Below are positions 28,423 to 37,772 of a stretch of 64,000 bases of DNA, in pieces; the stretch's first letter is position 1, and each line of letters opens with the position of its first letter. The position numbers and the translations under genes are program-made. The notes under the pieces were generated by a model. The model had not been told where the DNA came from. It saw only the letters and a list, made by a program, of their open reading frames with translations, and ran no database searches. The stretch spans positions 3,725,060 through 3,789,059 of the forward strand of contig NZ_GL877878.1 in assembly GCF_000194155.1 (NCBI RefSeq), given 5' to 3'. This DNA is from Saccharopolyspora spinosa NRRL 18395. GTDB taxonomy: Bacteria; Actinomycetota; Actinomycetes; Mycobacteriales; Pseudonocardiaceae.

Positions 28423-31400
28423 CCAGCGGGAATGCCAGGGTCTCGCGGATCGATCCGCCGGTGAGCAGCATGATCAGCCGGTCCACGCCGAGCCCCAGCC
28501 CGCCGGTGGGCGGCATCGCGTACTCCAGAGCCGCGAGGAAGTCCTCGTCGAGCTCCATCGCCTCCGGGTCGCCGCCCGCGGCGTGCATGGACTGTTCGGT
28601 GAGCCGGCGGCGCTGCTCGATCGGATCGATCAGCTCGGAGTAGCCCGTGCCCAGCTCGGTGCCGAACGCGACCAGGTCCCAGCGCTCCGCTAGGCGCGGA
28701 TCGGTCCGGTGCGGCCTGGTCAGCGGCGAGACCTCGGCCGGGAAGTCGGTGTAGAACGTGGGCTCGGTGGTACGGGCTTCCACCAGCCGCTCGTACATCT
28801 CCAGCAGCACCGCGCCGCGCACCCAGCTCTCGTGGTACGGCACCGACACCGCGTCGCACAGCTTCCGGAGGCGGGGCAGCTCGGTGTCGGCGGTGACTTC
28901 CTCGCCCAGCGCCGCCGACACCGCGTCGTTGACCGACACGACCGGCCAGTCACCACCGAGGTCGAACTCGCCGTCCGGGCCGACCGCCGTGGGCGTGCCG
29001 CGCGCGGCGGTCGCGGCAGCCAGCACCAGCTCCCGGCACAGCTTGCGCATCGTCGTGTAGTCGCCGAAGGCCTGGTACGCCTCCAGCATCGTGAACTCGG
29101 GATTGTGCTTGTGCGAAACGCCTTCGTTGCGGAAGTTCCGGCCGATCTCGAACAGCCGCTCCACGCCGCCCACGCACAGCCGCTTGAGGTACAGCTCCGG
29201 GGCGATCCGCAGGTACAGGCGCATGTCGTAGGCGTTGCTGTGGGTGGTGAACGGCCGCGCGTTGGCCCCGCCGTGCACCGGCTGCAGCATCGGCGTCTCG
29301 ACTTCGAGGAAATCCGATCGAACCAGCGTTTCCCGCAGCGCGTGCACCGCGGCGCCGCGGGCCCGCAGGGTTTCGCGGGCTTCCGGGCGCATGATCAGGT
29401 CCACGTGGCGCTGCCGCACGCGGGCTTCGGGATCGAGCAGGCCCCGGTGCTTGTCCGGCAGCGGGTGCAGGCACTTCGCCGCCAGCTGCCAGTCGCTCGC
29501 CAGCACCGACACCTCGCCGTGCCGCGACGTGACCACTTCGCCGGTCACCGACACCTGGTCGCCGATGTCGACCCGCTGCCGCCAGGCCTGCTGCAGCTCG
29601 GTCCCGGAGTCCTTGGTGGTGAGCATCACCTGGAGGTCGCCGGAGAAGTCCCGCAGCGTCGCGAAGCAGACCCCGCCGTGGTCGCGCAGCAGCACCACGC
29701 GCCCGGCCACCGAAGTGTGCTCGCCGGTCCGGGCGTCGGCCGGGAGGTCCCGGTAGTTCACGGCGACGGCCCGGCAACGTTCGGTGCGCGGTACCGCGAC
29801 CGGGTAGGGTTCGATGCCGTTGGCCCGCAAGGCGTCCAGCTTCTCCTGCCGCACCTGCTGCTGCTCCGATCCGACGCGCCGCGGCACCTCGGATTCCGCT
29901 TCCAGCTCCGGGAGTTCCACCTCCTCGTCCAATGTGGACTTCCGGCGCGGCGTGGGCAGGAAGCCCTCCGCGACCGCCGAAGCGATGCCGACCCGCGCGA
30001 GGTCGCGCCGCTCGGCGAACGCCACGTAACGCGGGAACCAATGCGGCAGGTACTTGACGTTCGACCGGTACAGCGACTCCAGCTGCCACCAGCGGGAGAA
30101 GAACAGCAGCAGACCTCGCCAGGCCCGCAGCACCGGACCGGCGCCGATCCGCGCGCCTTCCTCGAATGCGGCGCGGAACATCGCGAAGTTCAGCGAGATC
30201 CGCTCCACCCCGAGCCGGGGCGCGGCCTGAGCCAGCAAGCTGACCATGAACTCGACGACGCCGTTGTCCGCATTGCGGTCGCGGCGCATGACGTCCAGCG
30301 ACAACCCGTTGTGGCCCCACGGCACGAGGGAAAGCAACGCCACCGGCTCGCCGCGGTCGGTCTGCGCCTCGACCAGCACGCAGTCGCCGTCCTGCGGGTC
30401 GCCGAGCCGGCCGAGCGCCATCGAGAAGCCGCGCTCGCTCTCGGTGTCGCGCCAGGCTTCGGCCAGCCGCGCGATCTCGGCCATCTCCGCCTCCGGCACC
30501 TCCCGGTGCCGCCGGACGCGCGCGGTGTGCCCGGCGCGCTGAACCCGGTTCACCGCCTGCCGCACCGGGCGCATGTCCCGGCCGTCCAGGCCGAACTCCG
30601 CGATGTGCAGCACCGCTTCGTCACCGAGCTGCAGGATCTTCATCCCCGCGCGCGAGTACGCCGTCGCACCGGGTTCGCTGACGCCCATCACCGCTGGCGT
30701 CCAGGTGTACTCCCGGCACATCGCCAGCCACTTGTCGATCGCCGGCCGCCAGGCCTCCGGGTCGCCGAGCGGGTCACCGCTGGCCAGGCAGACCCCGGCT
30801 ACCACTCGGTAGGTGATGGCGGCCTTGCCGCTATCGGAGAACAGCACCGCCTTGTCGCGGCGGGTGGCGAAGTAACCCAGCGAATCGCGTTCGCCGTGCT
30901 CGGCGAGCAGCCGTCGAACTTGCTGTTCCTCGTCGGGACGCAGGGCTGCGGCGAGCCGCTGAGCGCGTAGCAGCAGGAACAGCGCGGTGAACAGGGCAGC
31001 CGCGCCGAACAGGCCGAGGACGAAGTTGACCCAGCCGGGTGCATGCCCGACCCCGGTGATGGTGAAGTCGATCGCTCCGCCGAGCACCCGCTCGATGGTC
31101 CAGGTCAACCGTTCCTGCGCGCCTCGCAGGGAACCCGGGAACAACGAGACCAGGCCGTAGCCGAGCCCCACAAACGCCGCGATGAGCAGCACGAACACCA
31201 CCGCCGCCTGGTAGCCGCTGCCGCGTTTGGCGCGGCCGTAGAACTCGCCGCGCGCTAGCCACAGCGGCACGAACCCCAGCGCCGAGACGATGATGTTGGT
31301 GCCGAAGGCCCACTCGTGGGCGACTGCCACGTGATAGCGGGCGCCCAGCTCTTCCATCCACAGCGCCTCGATGCGGTCGCCCAGCACCACGAGCACCACG

Positions 31401-31693
31401 ACGTCGCCGAGCACCTGTAGCGCCAGGATGCCGATCAGGATCCACAGCGCCAGCCGCTTCCTGCGTTTCAGCGCGGCCGCCAGCACCGCCAGGAACGCCC
31501 CGTAAGCGAGGTTCGGCGGAGCCGGGAACAGCACGTTGTCGACGAACCTGCGCACCGGCTGCATGTTCCCGAACAGCGCGAGGCCCACCGCCGAGGCCAC
31601 GCACAGCAGCGCCACGACGAGCACTGTGCCGGCAGTGATGCTCGGCATCCGGCTGCGCCACTGTCGCCGCGCGGTCTCCTCCTGCTGGGCCAC
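28394..31693 (-). CDS. lysX: Bifunctional lysylphosphatidylglycerol synthetase / lysine-tRNA ligase
   Basis: A 1099-residue fusion, the length expected for LysX. The N-terminal ~220 residues hold several membrane helices. Next comes the DUF2156/MprF-like GNAT-fold transferase (residues about 240-590, e.g. KAAITYRVVAGVCLASGDPLGDPEAW, SLDVMRRDRNADNGVVEFMVSLL). The C-terminal half is a class II lysyl-tRNA synthetase with an OB-fold and motif 2 (LFEIGRNFRNEGVSHKHNPEFTMLEAYQAF) and motif 3 (GLGLGVDRLIMLL). It charges tRNA-Lys and transfers lysine to phosphatidylglycerol, which lowers membrane charge and gives resistance to cationic peptides. The start is GTG at 31693 after GGGGAGGGACGCA. Confidence 0.95.
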   Translation of the reverse strand: MAQQEETARRQWRSRMPSITAGTVLVVALLCVASAVGLALFGNMQPVRRFVDNVLFPAPPNLAYGAFLAVLAAALKRRKRLALWILIGILALQVLGDVVVLVVLGDRIEALWMEELGARYHVAVAHEWAFGTNIIVSALGFVPLWLARGEFYGRAKRGSGYQAAVVFVLLIAAFVGLGYGLVSLFPGSLRGAQERLTWTIERVLGGAIDFTITGVGHAPGWVNFVLGLFGAAALFTALFLLLRAQRLAAALRPDEEQQVRRLLAEHGERDSLGYFATRRDKAVLFSDSGKAAITYRVVAGVCLASGDPLGDPEAWRPAIDKWLAMCREYTWTPAVMGVSEPGATAYSRAGMKILQLGDEAVLHIAEFGLDGRDMRPVRQAVNRVQRAGHTARVRRHREVPEAEMAEIARLAEAWRDTESERGFSMALGRLGDPQDGDCVLVEAQTDRGEPVALLSLVPWGHNGLSLDVMRRDRNADNGVVEFMVSLLAQAAPRLGVERISLNFAMFRAAFEEGARIGAGPVLRAWRGLLLFFSRWWQLESLYRSNVKYLPHWFPRYVAFAERRDLARVGIASAVAEGFLPTPRRKSTLDEEVELPELEAESEVPRRVGSEQQQVRQEKLDALRANGIEPYPVAVPRTERCRAVAVNYRDLPADARTGEHTSVAGRVVLLRDHGGVCFATLRDFSGDLQVMLTTKDSGTELQQAWRQRVDIGDQVSVTGEVVTSRHGEVSVLASDWQLAAKCLHPLPDKHRGLLDPEARVRQRHVDLIMRPEARETLRARGAAVHALRETLVRSDFLEVETPMLQPVHGGANARPFTTHSNAYDMRLYLRIAPELYLKRLCVGGVERLFEIGRNFRNEGVSHKHNPEFTMLEAYQAFGDYTTMRKLCRELVLAAATAARGTPTAVGPDGEFDLGGDWPVVSVNDAVSAALGEEVTADTELPRLRKLCDAVSVPYHESWVRGAVLLEMYERLVEARTTEPTFYTDFPAEVSPLTRPHRTDPRLAERWDLVAFGTELGTGYSELIDPIEQRRRLTEQSMHAAGGDPEAMELDEDFLAALEYAMPPTGGLGLGVDRLIMLLTGGSIRETLAFPLVRADLAARR

Positions 31694-31890
31694 TGCGTCC
31701 CTCCCCGGCCGTGGATCGGCGGTGAGGTAGTCGGGGTCAGCTCACCGCATTCGCGCCGCCACCAATCTACGACCGGTCGCAGGCTCCGCGCCGCCACCCC
31801 GACCACACGTCACGCGATTTCATTGATCTTGGTACCCAATTCGGCGATGTCCGCCCACAGAGGACCAACCGGCCGATTGGGATCCCGCAG

Positions 31891-32139
31891 TCAACTCCCG
31901 GCATCCGCCAGCAGGCTCGCCAGCTGCTCCGGGCGGTTCGCGCCGCCGTGCGACAGCACCACACCGGAACCGGTTGTGCCGACGGCGTACGGCGGCTTGG
32001 AACGTTGTTGGCGTCGAAGACGTCCGGGCCGGTCACCAACGACAGCGAGATCCCGTGCCCGTCGAGGTACTCCCGAGCCTCTTCCGTCTCACCAACGTCA
32101 GCAGCACCACGGGCAACGTCGCGACGGCCGCGCCGAACG
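31891..32139 (-). pseudogene. C-terminal fragment of a thioredoxin-like (MauE/TlpA-type) protein, broken
   Basis: Three reverse-strand frames line up: AAFGAAVATLPVVLLTLV, GETEEAREYLDGHGISLSLVTGPDVFDANN and PYAVGTTGSGVVLSHGGANRPEQLASLLADAGS with a stop at 31891-31893. Together they resemble the end of a membrane segment plus thioredoxin-like domain. Two frameshifts separate the pieces. The 5' side is cut by hairpin element copy D at 32140. Family assignment is tentative. Nothing else is seen in 31694-32380. Confidence 0.5.
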
Positions 32140-32300
32140 CCGCAAGCGGCTTAGCCGCCTTGGCCCACCCTCGCAGCCTGCGTCGCCGCGGGTTCTCAGC
32201 GGTCTTCTCGCGAGGACAGCCCGGACGCCGCGTGTGGTAATGCACAAGTCCAGGATCCCGGAGCCGAGAAGGCCGCTGAAGTTCCGCCACGCGCAACGCA
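32140..32300 (+). repeat. Dispersed hairpin element, copy D
   Basis: Outer arms CTCAGCGGTCTTCTCG (32193-32208) and CGAGAAGGCCGCTGA (32263-32277). Inner arms CCCGGAC (32218-32224) and GTCCAGG (32246-32252, one mismatch). The loop GCCGCGTGTGGTAATGCAC matches the other copies. The 3' end is GCGCAACGCAAG. It abuts a decayed thioredoxin-like gene, as if inserted in it. Confidence 0.8.
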
Positions 32301-32380
32301 AGGAGAGGGGTTGGAAACGCTCATTGAACTGCGACCGGGATCCGGTGTCGGGGATCCTCCCACAGGCAGGGGCGCCTCGG

Positions 32381-33199
32381 TTAGCCGGCGAGGAAGTCGT
32401 TGATCAGCGTTGTGAGGGCCGCCGGGTTGTCTTCCTGGACCAGGTGCCCGGCCCCGGCGATCCAGTTCAGGTCGGCATGCGGGATCCGCTGTGCCAGGTT
32501 CTTCGCGCGGTCCGGCGGTAGCCAGGTGTCGTGGTCGCCCCAGGCGATCACGACCGGGCAGTCGACTTCCGCGTAGCGGTCCTCCACCTCTCGGGTGAAG
32601 CGTTCGTCGGCCTGGCCGATCTGGCGGTAGAACGCCGGTTGGCCAGCCTCGCCGAGCCAAGGTTCGACCAGCGCGTCGAGCACTTCGCCGCGCAGTTCGC
32701 GGTGCGCCGCCGTCGCGATGTAGGCGCGGACCAGCGCCTCGTGCAGGTTCGGCGGCAACGCCGCGAAGACCTCGGAATTCTGCTTCACCAGGCGGAAGAA
32801 GTCCGATCCCCACGGGCGCACGCTGACCGCGTCGACCAACGCCAGCCGTCCATATCGGACACCGTCTAGCAAGGTCGATCGCAGCGCCACCGCTCCGCCG
32901 AAGTCGTGGGCGACCACCGCGGGGGCGCGCAGGCCCCAGTGCCGCAGCAGGCCGGTGAACACCTCCTGCTGGGCCGCCAGCGAGACGTCCTGACCGGCGT
33001 GCTTCTCCGACCGCCCGTAGCCCGGCATGTCCCAGACGAACACCCGGTGCCGGACGCTGAGCACATCGGCGACGTCGCGCCAGACGTACGACGAGAACGG
33101 TGTCCCGTGCAGCAGCACCACCGGATCCCCCTGTCCCAGGCTCGCCCAGCGGACCGTTCCGTGCGGCGACTCGTACTGCTCCGGCAGCTCCCAGCCCAT
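32381..33199 (-). CDS. Alpha/beta hydrolase (haloalkane dehalogenase/epoxide hydrolase-like)
   Basis: A 272-residue hydrolase. The oxyanion motif is VVLLHGTPFSSYVWRDV. The nucleophile elbow is AHDFGGAVALRSTLL, with Asp rather than Ser, as in haloalkane dehalogenases and epoxide hydrolases. An acidic residue in VIAWGDHDTWLP and His in IAGAGHLVQEDNP complete the triad. The ATG at 33199 follows ACTGGAGGTAGGC. It is divergent from a CGNR-type regulator 77 bases away and likely controlled by it; the shared spacer carries GTTACCA repeats. Confidence 0.87.
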   Translation of the reverse strand: MGWELPEQYESPHGTVRWASLGQGDPVVLLHGTPFSSYVWRDVADVLSVRHRVFVWDMPGYGRSEKHAGQDVSLAAQQEVFTGLLRHWGLRAPAVVAHDFGGAVALRSTLLDGVRYGRLALVDAVSVRPWGSDFFRLVKQNSEVFAALPPNLHEALVRAYIATAAHRELRGEVLDALVEPWLGEAGQPAFYRQIGQADERFTREVEDRYAEVDCPVVIAWGDHDTWLPPDRAKNLAQRIPHADLNWIAGAGHLVQEDNPAALTTLINDFLAG

Positions 33200-33210
33200 G
33201 CCTACCTCCA

Positions 33211-33247
33211 GTTACCATCTAACAAGCCCTGCTAGTAACGTTACCAG
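33211..33247. promoter_or_regulatory. Candidate operator in divergent hydrolase/CGNR spacer
   Basis: GTTACCA occurs at 33211 and again at about 33240, with the inverted form TAGTAAC between them. The last two overlap as the perfect palindrome GTAACGTTAC (33235-33244). The arrangement suits a dimeric regulator that controls both genes, perhaps the CGNR protein itself. Confidence 0.5.
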
Positions 33248-33276
33248 CTGAGGCGAGATGTCGGTAATCTGAATTA

Positions 33277-33816
33277 GTGGCATACGACCGACCGGCCGCG
33301 CCCGGCGACCTCGAAGCAATCGAAGCGTTCGGCAATTCCGCACGTTTCCTGCACGACGAGGACGCCTTCGCGAACCTGCCGAGCACCCGGGACTGGTTAC
33401 GGACGCGCGAATGGCACGACGTGGCCGACGAACTGGACGAATCCGCGCACCGAGAACTGGTGCGCGCCCGCGAGGCGATCCGCGCACATCTCGCCGGAAC
33501 CGACTCAGCGGAGCTGAACGAATACGCGCGCCGCCTCCTGCGTCCGCCGCAGTGGCAGGACGGCCAGACGGTGATCCCGACGGCGCACGCCACCGCGGCC
33601 GGGCGGCTGATCGGCCGGCTGATCGCGACCCTGGTCATCGACGGGCTGACCGGCAAGCCCGGCCGGCTGAAGGTCTGCCGCGCCGAAGACTGCCGCTGGC
33701 TCTACTACGACCGGTCCCCCGGCAACAACAGCATCTGGTGCAGCATGGACATCTGCGGAGCACGCCACAAGATGCGCGCCTACCGAACGCGCCGAACCCG
33801 TTCGGGAAATGAGTGA
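33277..33816 (+). CDS. CGNR zinc-finger transcriptional regulator (ABATE domain)
   Basis: A 179-residue protein with an N-terminal ABATE-type domain (EAIEAFGNSARFLHDEDAFANLPSTRDWL) and the C-terminal zinc finger CRAEDCRWLYYDRSPGNNSIWCSMDICGARHKMRAYR, in which the CxxxC and CGxR(H) elements give the family its name. It starts with GTG at 33277, in a weak ribosome-site context. CGNR proteins are probable stress-responsive regulators. It is divergent from the dehalogenase-like hydrolase. Its stop lies at the base of a 100-bp inverted repeat. Confidence 0.87.
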   Translation: MAYDRPAAPGDLEAIEAFGNSARFLHDEDAFANLPSTRDWLRTREWHDVADELDESAHRELVRAREAIRAHLAGTDSAELNEYARRLLRPPQWQDGQTVIPTAHATAAGRLIGRLIATLVIDGLTGKPGRLKVCRAEDCRWLYYDRSPGNNSIWCSMDICGARHKMRAYRTRRTRSGNE

Positions 33817-33914
33817 GGGGCACCCTCGACCGCTCGGTGAACTGCTCCCCGGAAGTTGGACTGAGAAATTCAGTTCGATCTCCGGGGAGCGGTTCACGGT
33901 CGGGGGTGCCCCTC
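33815..33914. repeat. 100-bp imperfect inverted repeat between convergent genes
   Basis: GAGGGGCACCC (33815) pairs with GGGTGCCCCTC (to 33914). The arms continue CGACCG/CGGTCG, GTGAAC/GTTCAC, GCTCCCCGG/CCGGGGAGC and ACTGA/TTCAGT to a GAAA-type loop near 33866. Few mismatches and no long T-run. It may stop transcription from both sides, since the CGNR gene and the molybdoenzyme gene converge here, or it may be a mobile palindrome. Confidence 0.75.
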
Positions 33915-33932
33915 GCCTTGAACAGGGCGGGA

Positions 33933-36296
33933 TCAGGCCACGGCTTCGTCCGCGTCGTCCGGGGCGTCCGCAGGACGCACCGGCAGCGCGTCGAAGGCCG
34001 CCGGCGGCTCCTGCCAATGCGTTGCCGACCCACCGGCCTGGATCGCCTTCCACACCCGCTCCGGGGTGGTCGGCATGTCGACGTGCCGCACCCCGAGGTG
34101 CTTGAGCGCGTCCACCACCGCGTTCTGCACCGCAGGCGTGGAACCGACGGTGGCGGACTCGCCGATTCCCTTGGCACCCAACGGGTTGTGCGGGCTCGGC
34201 GTCTCGGTGTTCGACGCCTCGAAGGACGGCAGGTCCGCCGCCGACGGGATCGTGTAGTCGGCGAGAGTGCCGGTCTCCGGGTTGCCCTCGGCGTCGAAGG
34301 TCACCTGCTCCCACAGCGCCTGCGCGATGCCCTGGGCCGCGCCGCCGTGCTGCTGGCCGCGCACGATCATCGGGTTGAGCACCCGGCCGCAGTCGTCCAC
34401 CGCGATGTGCCGCAGCGGCCGGACGAACCCGGTCTCCACGTCCACCTCGACCACCGACACGTGCGCGCCGAACGGGAACGTCGCGCCGCCGGGCGCGAAG
34501 TCGATGTTCGCGGCCAGCCGCCCGCCGTCCTCGCCAGCGGCGCGGGCGAGCTCCGCCCAGGCGATCGTCGCGCTCGGCACCCCGGCCACGCCGAGCTCGC
34601 CGCCGTCGGTCAGCTGGATGTCGTCGACAGACGCCTCCAGGCGGGACGCGGCCAGCTCCTTGGCCTTCTGCAACACTTCCTGGCCAGCCTCCTGCACGGC
34701 GCTGCCAGCGATCTGCAGCGACCGGGACCCGCCCGTCCCGCCGCCGCGCGGCACCTCCGCCGTGTCGGACTGCACGAACTCGATCGACTCCATCGGAAGG
34801 CCCAGCGTGTCGGAGACGATCATCGCGAAGGAGGTGGCGTGTCCCTGGCCGTGCGCGGACGTGCCGACCTTGATCCGGGCGCCGTTCTCGTGCACCTCGA
34901 CCTCGGCGTAGTCCCCCGCACCACCGCCGGTGATCTCCACGTAGGCGCTCACACCGATGCCCAGCAGCACTTTCTCACCGGCGTCGATGCGACGCGCCTG
35001 CTCGGCACGCAGCGCGTCGTAGTCGGCCAGCCGGAGCGCCTCGTCGAAGGGCAGCGCGTAGTCGCCGCTGTCGTAATTGGCGCCGACAACCGTCTTGTAC
35101 GGGAAGGCCTCCGGAACGAGGAAGTTCTTGCGCCGCAAAGCAATCGGATCCATCTCAAGCTCGGCCGCGGCCAGGTCCATCAGCCGCTCCAGCATCGCCG
35201 CTGCTTCCGGCCGCCCCGCGCCGCGAAATGCGCCGGTCGGCGTGGTGTTGGTGATCGCGGCGAGCGCGTCGTAGCTGATCTTCGGGATCTGGTAGACGCC
35301 CTGCGACATCATGCGCGTCGAGCTCAAGGCCAGCGCGCCGCCCCAGCCCGCGTAAGCGCCGGAGTCGCCGATGACGCGGCAGCGCAGGCCGACGATGGTG
35401 CCGTCGCGCTTGAGCCCCAGCTCCGCGTACTGCACCTGCGCGCGACCGTGCGGCATCGCCTGCATGTTCTCCGAGCGCGTCTCGATCCACCGGACCGGGC
35501 GTCCCAGGCGTTTGGCCGCCGCGATGGCGACCGCGTGCTCCGAGATCACCCCGGCCTTGCCGCCGAACCCGCCGCCGACGTGCGGGGAGATCACCCGCAC
35601 CCGCTCCGGCTGCCAACCGAAGGCCTTGGCCACCCCGTCGCGCAGGCCGTGCGGCATCTGCGTCGAGACATGCACCGTGACCTCGTACTCCTCGTCCGGG
35701 CCGCCCGGCTGCACCGCGATGACGTTGCCCTCCAGCGGAACCACCGCGACGCGCTGGTTCTCGATGCGGGCCCGCACCACGACGTCCGACTCGGCCAGCA
35801 CGTCCGCCCCGGCCGAGTCGCGGTACCCACCGGCCACGTTCGACCCCAGCTCCGGGAACTGCTGCTCCGCCTCGGGATCCAGGGCATGCTCAGGGTCCGC
35901 GACGACGGGCAGCGGGTCGTAGTCGACGTCGACCAGCTCGATCGCGTCGGCGACCGCAGCGGCGCTCTCGCCGACGACCACCGCGACCGCCTCACCGACG
36001 AACCGAACCCGGTCGGTGGCCAGCGGGGGTCGCTTGACGTTCGGGTTGAGATCGACGAACGGCGGTGGGATCGGCACGTCCAGGTCGGCCGCGGAGAACG
36101 CGGCGACGATGCCCGGCGCGGCGGCGGCCGCTGCGACGTCGATGCCGCCGATCTGCGCGTGCGCGACCGGCGAGCGGACGAACCCGAGGTGCAGCATGCC
36201 CTCCAGTTCGAGGTTGCCGACGTAGGTGCCCCGACCGCGGAGCAGTTCCGGGTCTTCGACCCGTTGGACCTCGGTCCCCAGCAATGAACCCACCAT
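33933..36296 (-). CDS. Xanthine dehydrogenase/CO dehydrogenase-family molybdopterin-binding large subunit
   Basis: A 787-residue molybdenum hydroxylase large subunit. It starts LLGTEVQRVEDPELLRGRGTYVGNL, the usual N-terminus, then ISPHVGGGFGGKAGVISEHAVAIAAAKRLGRPVRW, ITNTTPTGAFRGAGRPEAAAMLERLMD, GTSAHGQGHATSFAMIVSDTLGL and, near the end, NPLGAKGIGESATVGSTPAVQNAVVDAL with the catalytic Glu. The CoxL active-site loop Cys of true CO dehydrogenase is not seen; AFRGAG marks the wider aldehyde/xanthine group. It normally needs FAD and iron-sulfur subunits, and no such genes are adjacent, so its partners lie elsewhere or it is stranded. Confidence 0.88.
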   Translation of the reverse strand: MVGSLLGTEVQRVEDPELLRGRGTYVGNLELEGMLHLGFVRSPVAHAQIGGIDVAAAAAAPGIVAAFSAADLDVPIPPPFVDLNPNVKRPPLATDRVRFVGEAVAVVVGESAAAVADAIELVDVDYDPLPVVADPEHALDPEAEQQFPELGSNVAGGYRDSAGADVLAESDVVVRARIENQRVAVVPLEGNVIAVQPGGPDEEYEVTVHVSTQMPHGLRDGVAKAFGWQPERVRVISPHVGGGFGGKAGVISEHAVAIAAAKRLGRPVRWIETRSENMQAMPHGRAQVQYAELGLKRDGTIVGLRCRVIGDSGAYAGWGGALALSSTRMMSQGVYQIPKISYDALAAITNTTPTGAFRGAGRPEAAAMLERLMDLAAAELEMDPIALRRKNFLVPEAFPYKTVVGANYDSGDYALPFDEALRLADYDALRAEQARRIDAGEKVLLGIGVSAYVEITGGGAGDYAEVEVHENGARIKVGTSAHGQGHATSFAMIVSDTLGLPMESIEFVQSDTAEVPRGGGTGGSRSLQIAGSAVQEAGQEVLQKAKELAASRLEASVDDIQLTDGGELGVAGVPSATIAWAELARAAGEDGGRLAANIDFAPGGATFPFGAHVSVVEVDVETGFVRPLRHIAVDDCGRVLNPMIVRGQQHGGAAQGIAQALWEQVTFDAEGNPETGTLADYTIPSAADLPSFEASNTETPSPHNPLGAKGIGESATVGSTPAVQNAVVDALKHLGVRHVDMPTTPERVWKAIQAGGSATHWQEPPAAFDALPVRPADAPDDADEAVA

Positions 36297-36455
36297 GTTC
36301 GAACCCTATCCGTCCAGCCGCCGACAAGCATTTAAAAAAAACCAGCCGCGAACGGAGCCCTACAACGAACATCCGGCAAAAATTCCCGCCCACCCGGATC
36401 CTGGCCCGACCACTCCTGCCAAGCGGACATGCGGCCTGAGCACCCGTGATTTTCT

Positions 36456-37300
36456 TTAAATCAACCCCTGGTTCGTGTTGATCTTGCTTGGTGATGTGGG
36501 TGGCGGGGTCGTAGCAGGCTCTGTCACGCCAGCAGGTCCAGATGACGCGCAGCCGGACGCGGGCGAGGATGCGGAGGCGGGGTGGAGTTTGCCGCGGGCT
36601 CGGGCGTTGTCGTGGATCGTGGCGGCCCAGTCGCTGCCGTGGCGGCTGTTGTCGGCGAAGGTCATCAAAGCTTGGCGGGCGCGGCGGTTGACCGCGTGCC
36701 GGAAGGTAACGGTGTGGTGTTTGCCGGACTCTTTGGTGATCGGGACGGCGCCGGTCTCGGTGGCGAGTTGCGCGCAGCTACCGGCGCGTTCGACATGGGG
36801 CCGATCTCGCCGATGATCTGGCCGAGGTTGATGGTGCCGATGCTGGGCAGTTCGGCCAGCAGTGGCGCGTAGGGGTGGCGTTTCACGGCGTCGGCGATGG
36901 CCTTGTCGAGCACGCGGATGGCGTGCGGATGGTCGTGCGGATCGCTTGGATGAGTGGGACCTGGATGGGGACGAGCTGGGCGACGGTGGACGGGCCGAGC
37001 CGGGAAGCCGCGGTCGGGGCGGCGCGAAGCCGCTCGATGAGCACAGTGCCGGGGCGTTTGCCGGAGTAGCCGTGGCGCTTGCAAAGGCTTCCAGGTCGGC
37101 GGCTGTGAGCGTGGTGACGGCCTCGGGGGGTGGTCGGGTAAGCGTCCAGGAAGGCCAGGGCGATGTCGCTGTCCAGGCTGGCGAACACGACCTTGCCGCC
37201 GGGCCAGTGCCCGGCCAGCAGCGCGGCGAGCTGCTTGACCGCGCCGATGCGGCCCTCGATGTCGCCGACGCGTTGCCGGTCAACGCCTGAAGTTCCACAG
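36456..37300 (-). mobile_element. IS110-family transposase remnant, multiply frameshifted
   Basis: Pieces in different reverse frames give the order of an IS110 transposase: VFASLDSDIALAFLDAYPTTP, AKRHGYSGKRPGTVLIERLRAAP-like, IRVLDKAIADAVKRHPYAPLLAELPSIGTINLGQIIGEIGPM, then TGAVPITKESGKHHTVTFRHAVNRRARQALMTFADNSRHGSDWAA. The last two are the transposase-20 domain. The N-terminal DEDD catalytic part is cut off or unreadable at 37300. No ends are recognised. The 36297-36455 gap holds only AT-rich sequence (AAAAAAAA at about 36333 and TTTCTTTAAAT). Confidence 0.75.
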
Positions 37301-37344
37301 TGGCCGGGTCCGTCGGGTCAACGTGCGCAGTTGATGCGTCGGTG

Positions 37345-37403
37345 GTGTGAAGCGAACGGACCATTCACGCCAATACGCCACAAACAGGCCGTTCGCCTCA
37401 CAC
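37345..37403. repeat. REP-like palindrome, copy 5
   Basis: GTGTGAAGCGAACGGACCAT at the left, AGGCCGTTCGCCTCACAC at the right, 59 bases in all. It is the only unpaired copy in the window and borders the IS110 remnant. Confidence 0.75.
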
Positions 37404-37772
37404 TCACCGGCGTTGCCCGGTAGTCCGAAGCGCCCCGGACTGCCGGGCGCGCGAAGAGCCTGGGCGCTTCAAAGACACGAGCGGCCGCACCACCACATCC
37501 CGGACAGCCGCATAGCGCCCGAAAACGGCCACCGGACCCGAGCAGGCGGCTGGCCACCACTACTCGATCCTGATCCGTTGCCGCAGCGGCGCCGCGGCGG
37601 TCCGTCCACGACGGCGGCAACCGGCCGATTCCGGTCGATGCGGCGGAAAGCACCAGTTCGAGCACCTCCGCACCCGATCGCCGGAATGCCCTGCCCGGCG
37701 AGGAAACGCGACAGCGCCCGCAACGTCCCGGTCGCCGGATCGTAGGCCGTGGGCGCACTCCCGGCTCCCACC
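37404..37772. other. Intergenic stretch without an identifiable gene
   Basis: Reverse-strand reading gives ...AYDPATGTLRALSRFLAGQGIPAIGCGGARTGAFRRIDRN, which looks like protein but matches nothing I can name and has no start. It may be another decayed gene. No repeat or regulatory site is evident. Confidence 0.3.

Noticed and set aside
28394..31693. lysX as two separate genes
   Set aside because: One continuous frame joins the MprF-like and LysS-like halves, as in known LysX proteins.
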